A stretch of 5,824 nucleotides of DNA from Planctomycetaceae bacterium (lineage in GTDB: Bacteria > Planctomycetota > Planctomycetia > Planctomycetales > Planctomycetaceae): NCBI GenBank assembly GCA_015487825.1, contig WFOZ01000095.1, positions 1 to 5,824 on the forward strand. Direction: 5' to 3'. A model generated the notes under the pieces. It was not told where the DNA came from, did not search any database, and saw only the letters and a list, made by a program, of their open reading frames with translations. Positions 5,800 through 5,824 of this stretch are shown here, piece by piece. The first letter of the stretch is position 1; each line of letters begins with the position of its first letter. A program made the position numbers and the translations under genes.

Positions 5800-5824
5800 T
5801 CTTTGCGGCTTGTGCAAATTTCTA

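Larger units (their letters stand above)
5643..5824. other. Non-coding region upstream of dinG with palindromes
   Basis: This stretch of 182 bases to the window edge has no supportable gene. It contains a palindrome (5692-5707), a REP-like hairpin (5738-5759) and an 8-base inverted repeat (5768-5799). On the minus strand TTGACA (complement of 5674-5679) resembles a -35 box, but the hexamer 17 bases further on, AATTGT, is a poor -10 and would leave almost no leader, so I do not call a dinG promoter. Confidence 0.55.

Overview
The window looks like ordinary chromosomal DNA of a free-living bacterium, most likely a member of the Planctomycetota (Gimesia/Rubinisphaera-like). That assignment is an inference. 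It rests on a secreted formylglycine sulfatase, a secreted class C beta-lactamase-fold serine hydrolase whose motif variants I associate with planctomycetes, single genes with individual promoters rather than long operons, and moderate base composition. There is no rRNA, tRNA or marker gene to prove it.

Layout, left to right. Positions 1-150 are a leader without a supportable gene. Positions 151-735 (+) encode a small cytoplasmic ClpP-fold protein with a catalytic Ser and His but no recognisable catalytic Asp. It converges, with a gap of 37 bases, on 773-2311 (-), a full-length exported type I sulfatase. A 272-base divergent intergenic region (2312-2583) carries a good promoter candidate for each flanking gene plus short direct and inverted repeats. 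Positions 2584-3561 (+) encode an exported serine hydrolase. It converges on 3636-5642 (-), a complete DinG/XPD-type DNA helicase. Positions 5643-5824 are non-coding. They hold a 16-bp palindrome in the dinG upstream region, a REP-like GTAG-plus-hairpin element and a further inverted repeat.

How the genes may work together. The sulfatase and serine hydrolase are divergently transcribed, both exported, and could share regulation from the region between them. They would fit extracellular or periplasmic breakdown of sulfated or esterified polymers. The DinG helicase (DNA repair, R-loop and G4 resolution) and the ClpP-like protein are separate single-gene units. No sulfatase-maturing enzyme, Clp ATPase, transposase or phage gene lies in the window.

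I do not see a new multi-gene system. The points most worth a second look are the missing Asp in the ClpP-like protein, the Cys-to-Ser change at the first Fe-S ligand of DinG, and the REP-like element near the right edge.
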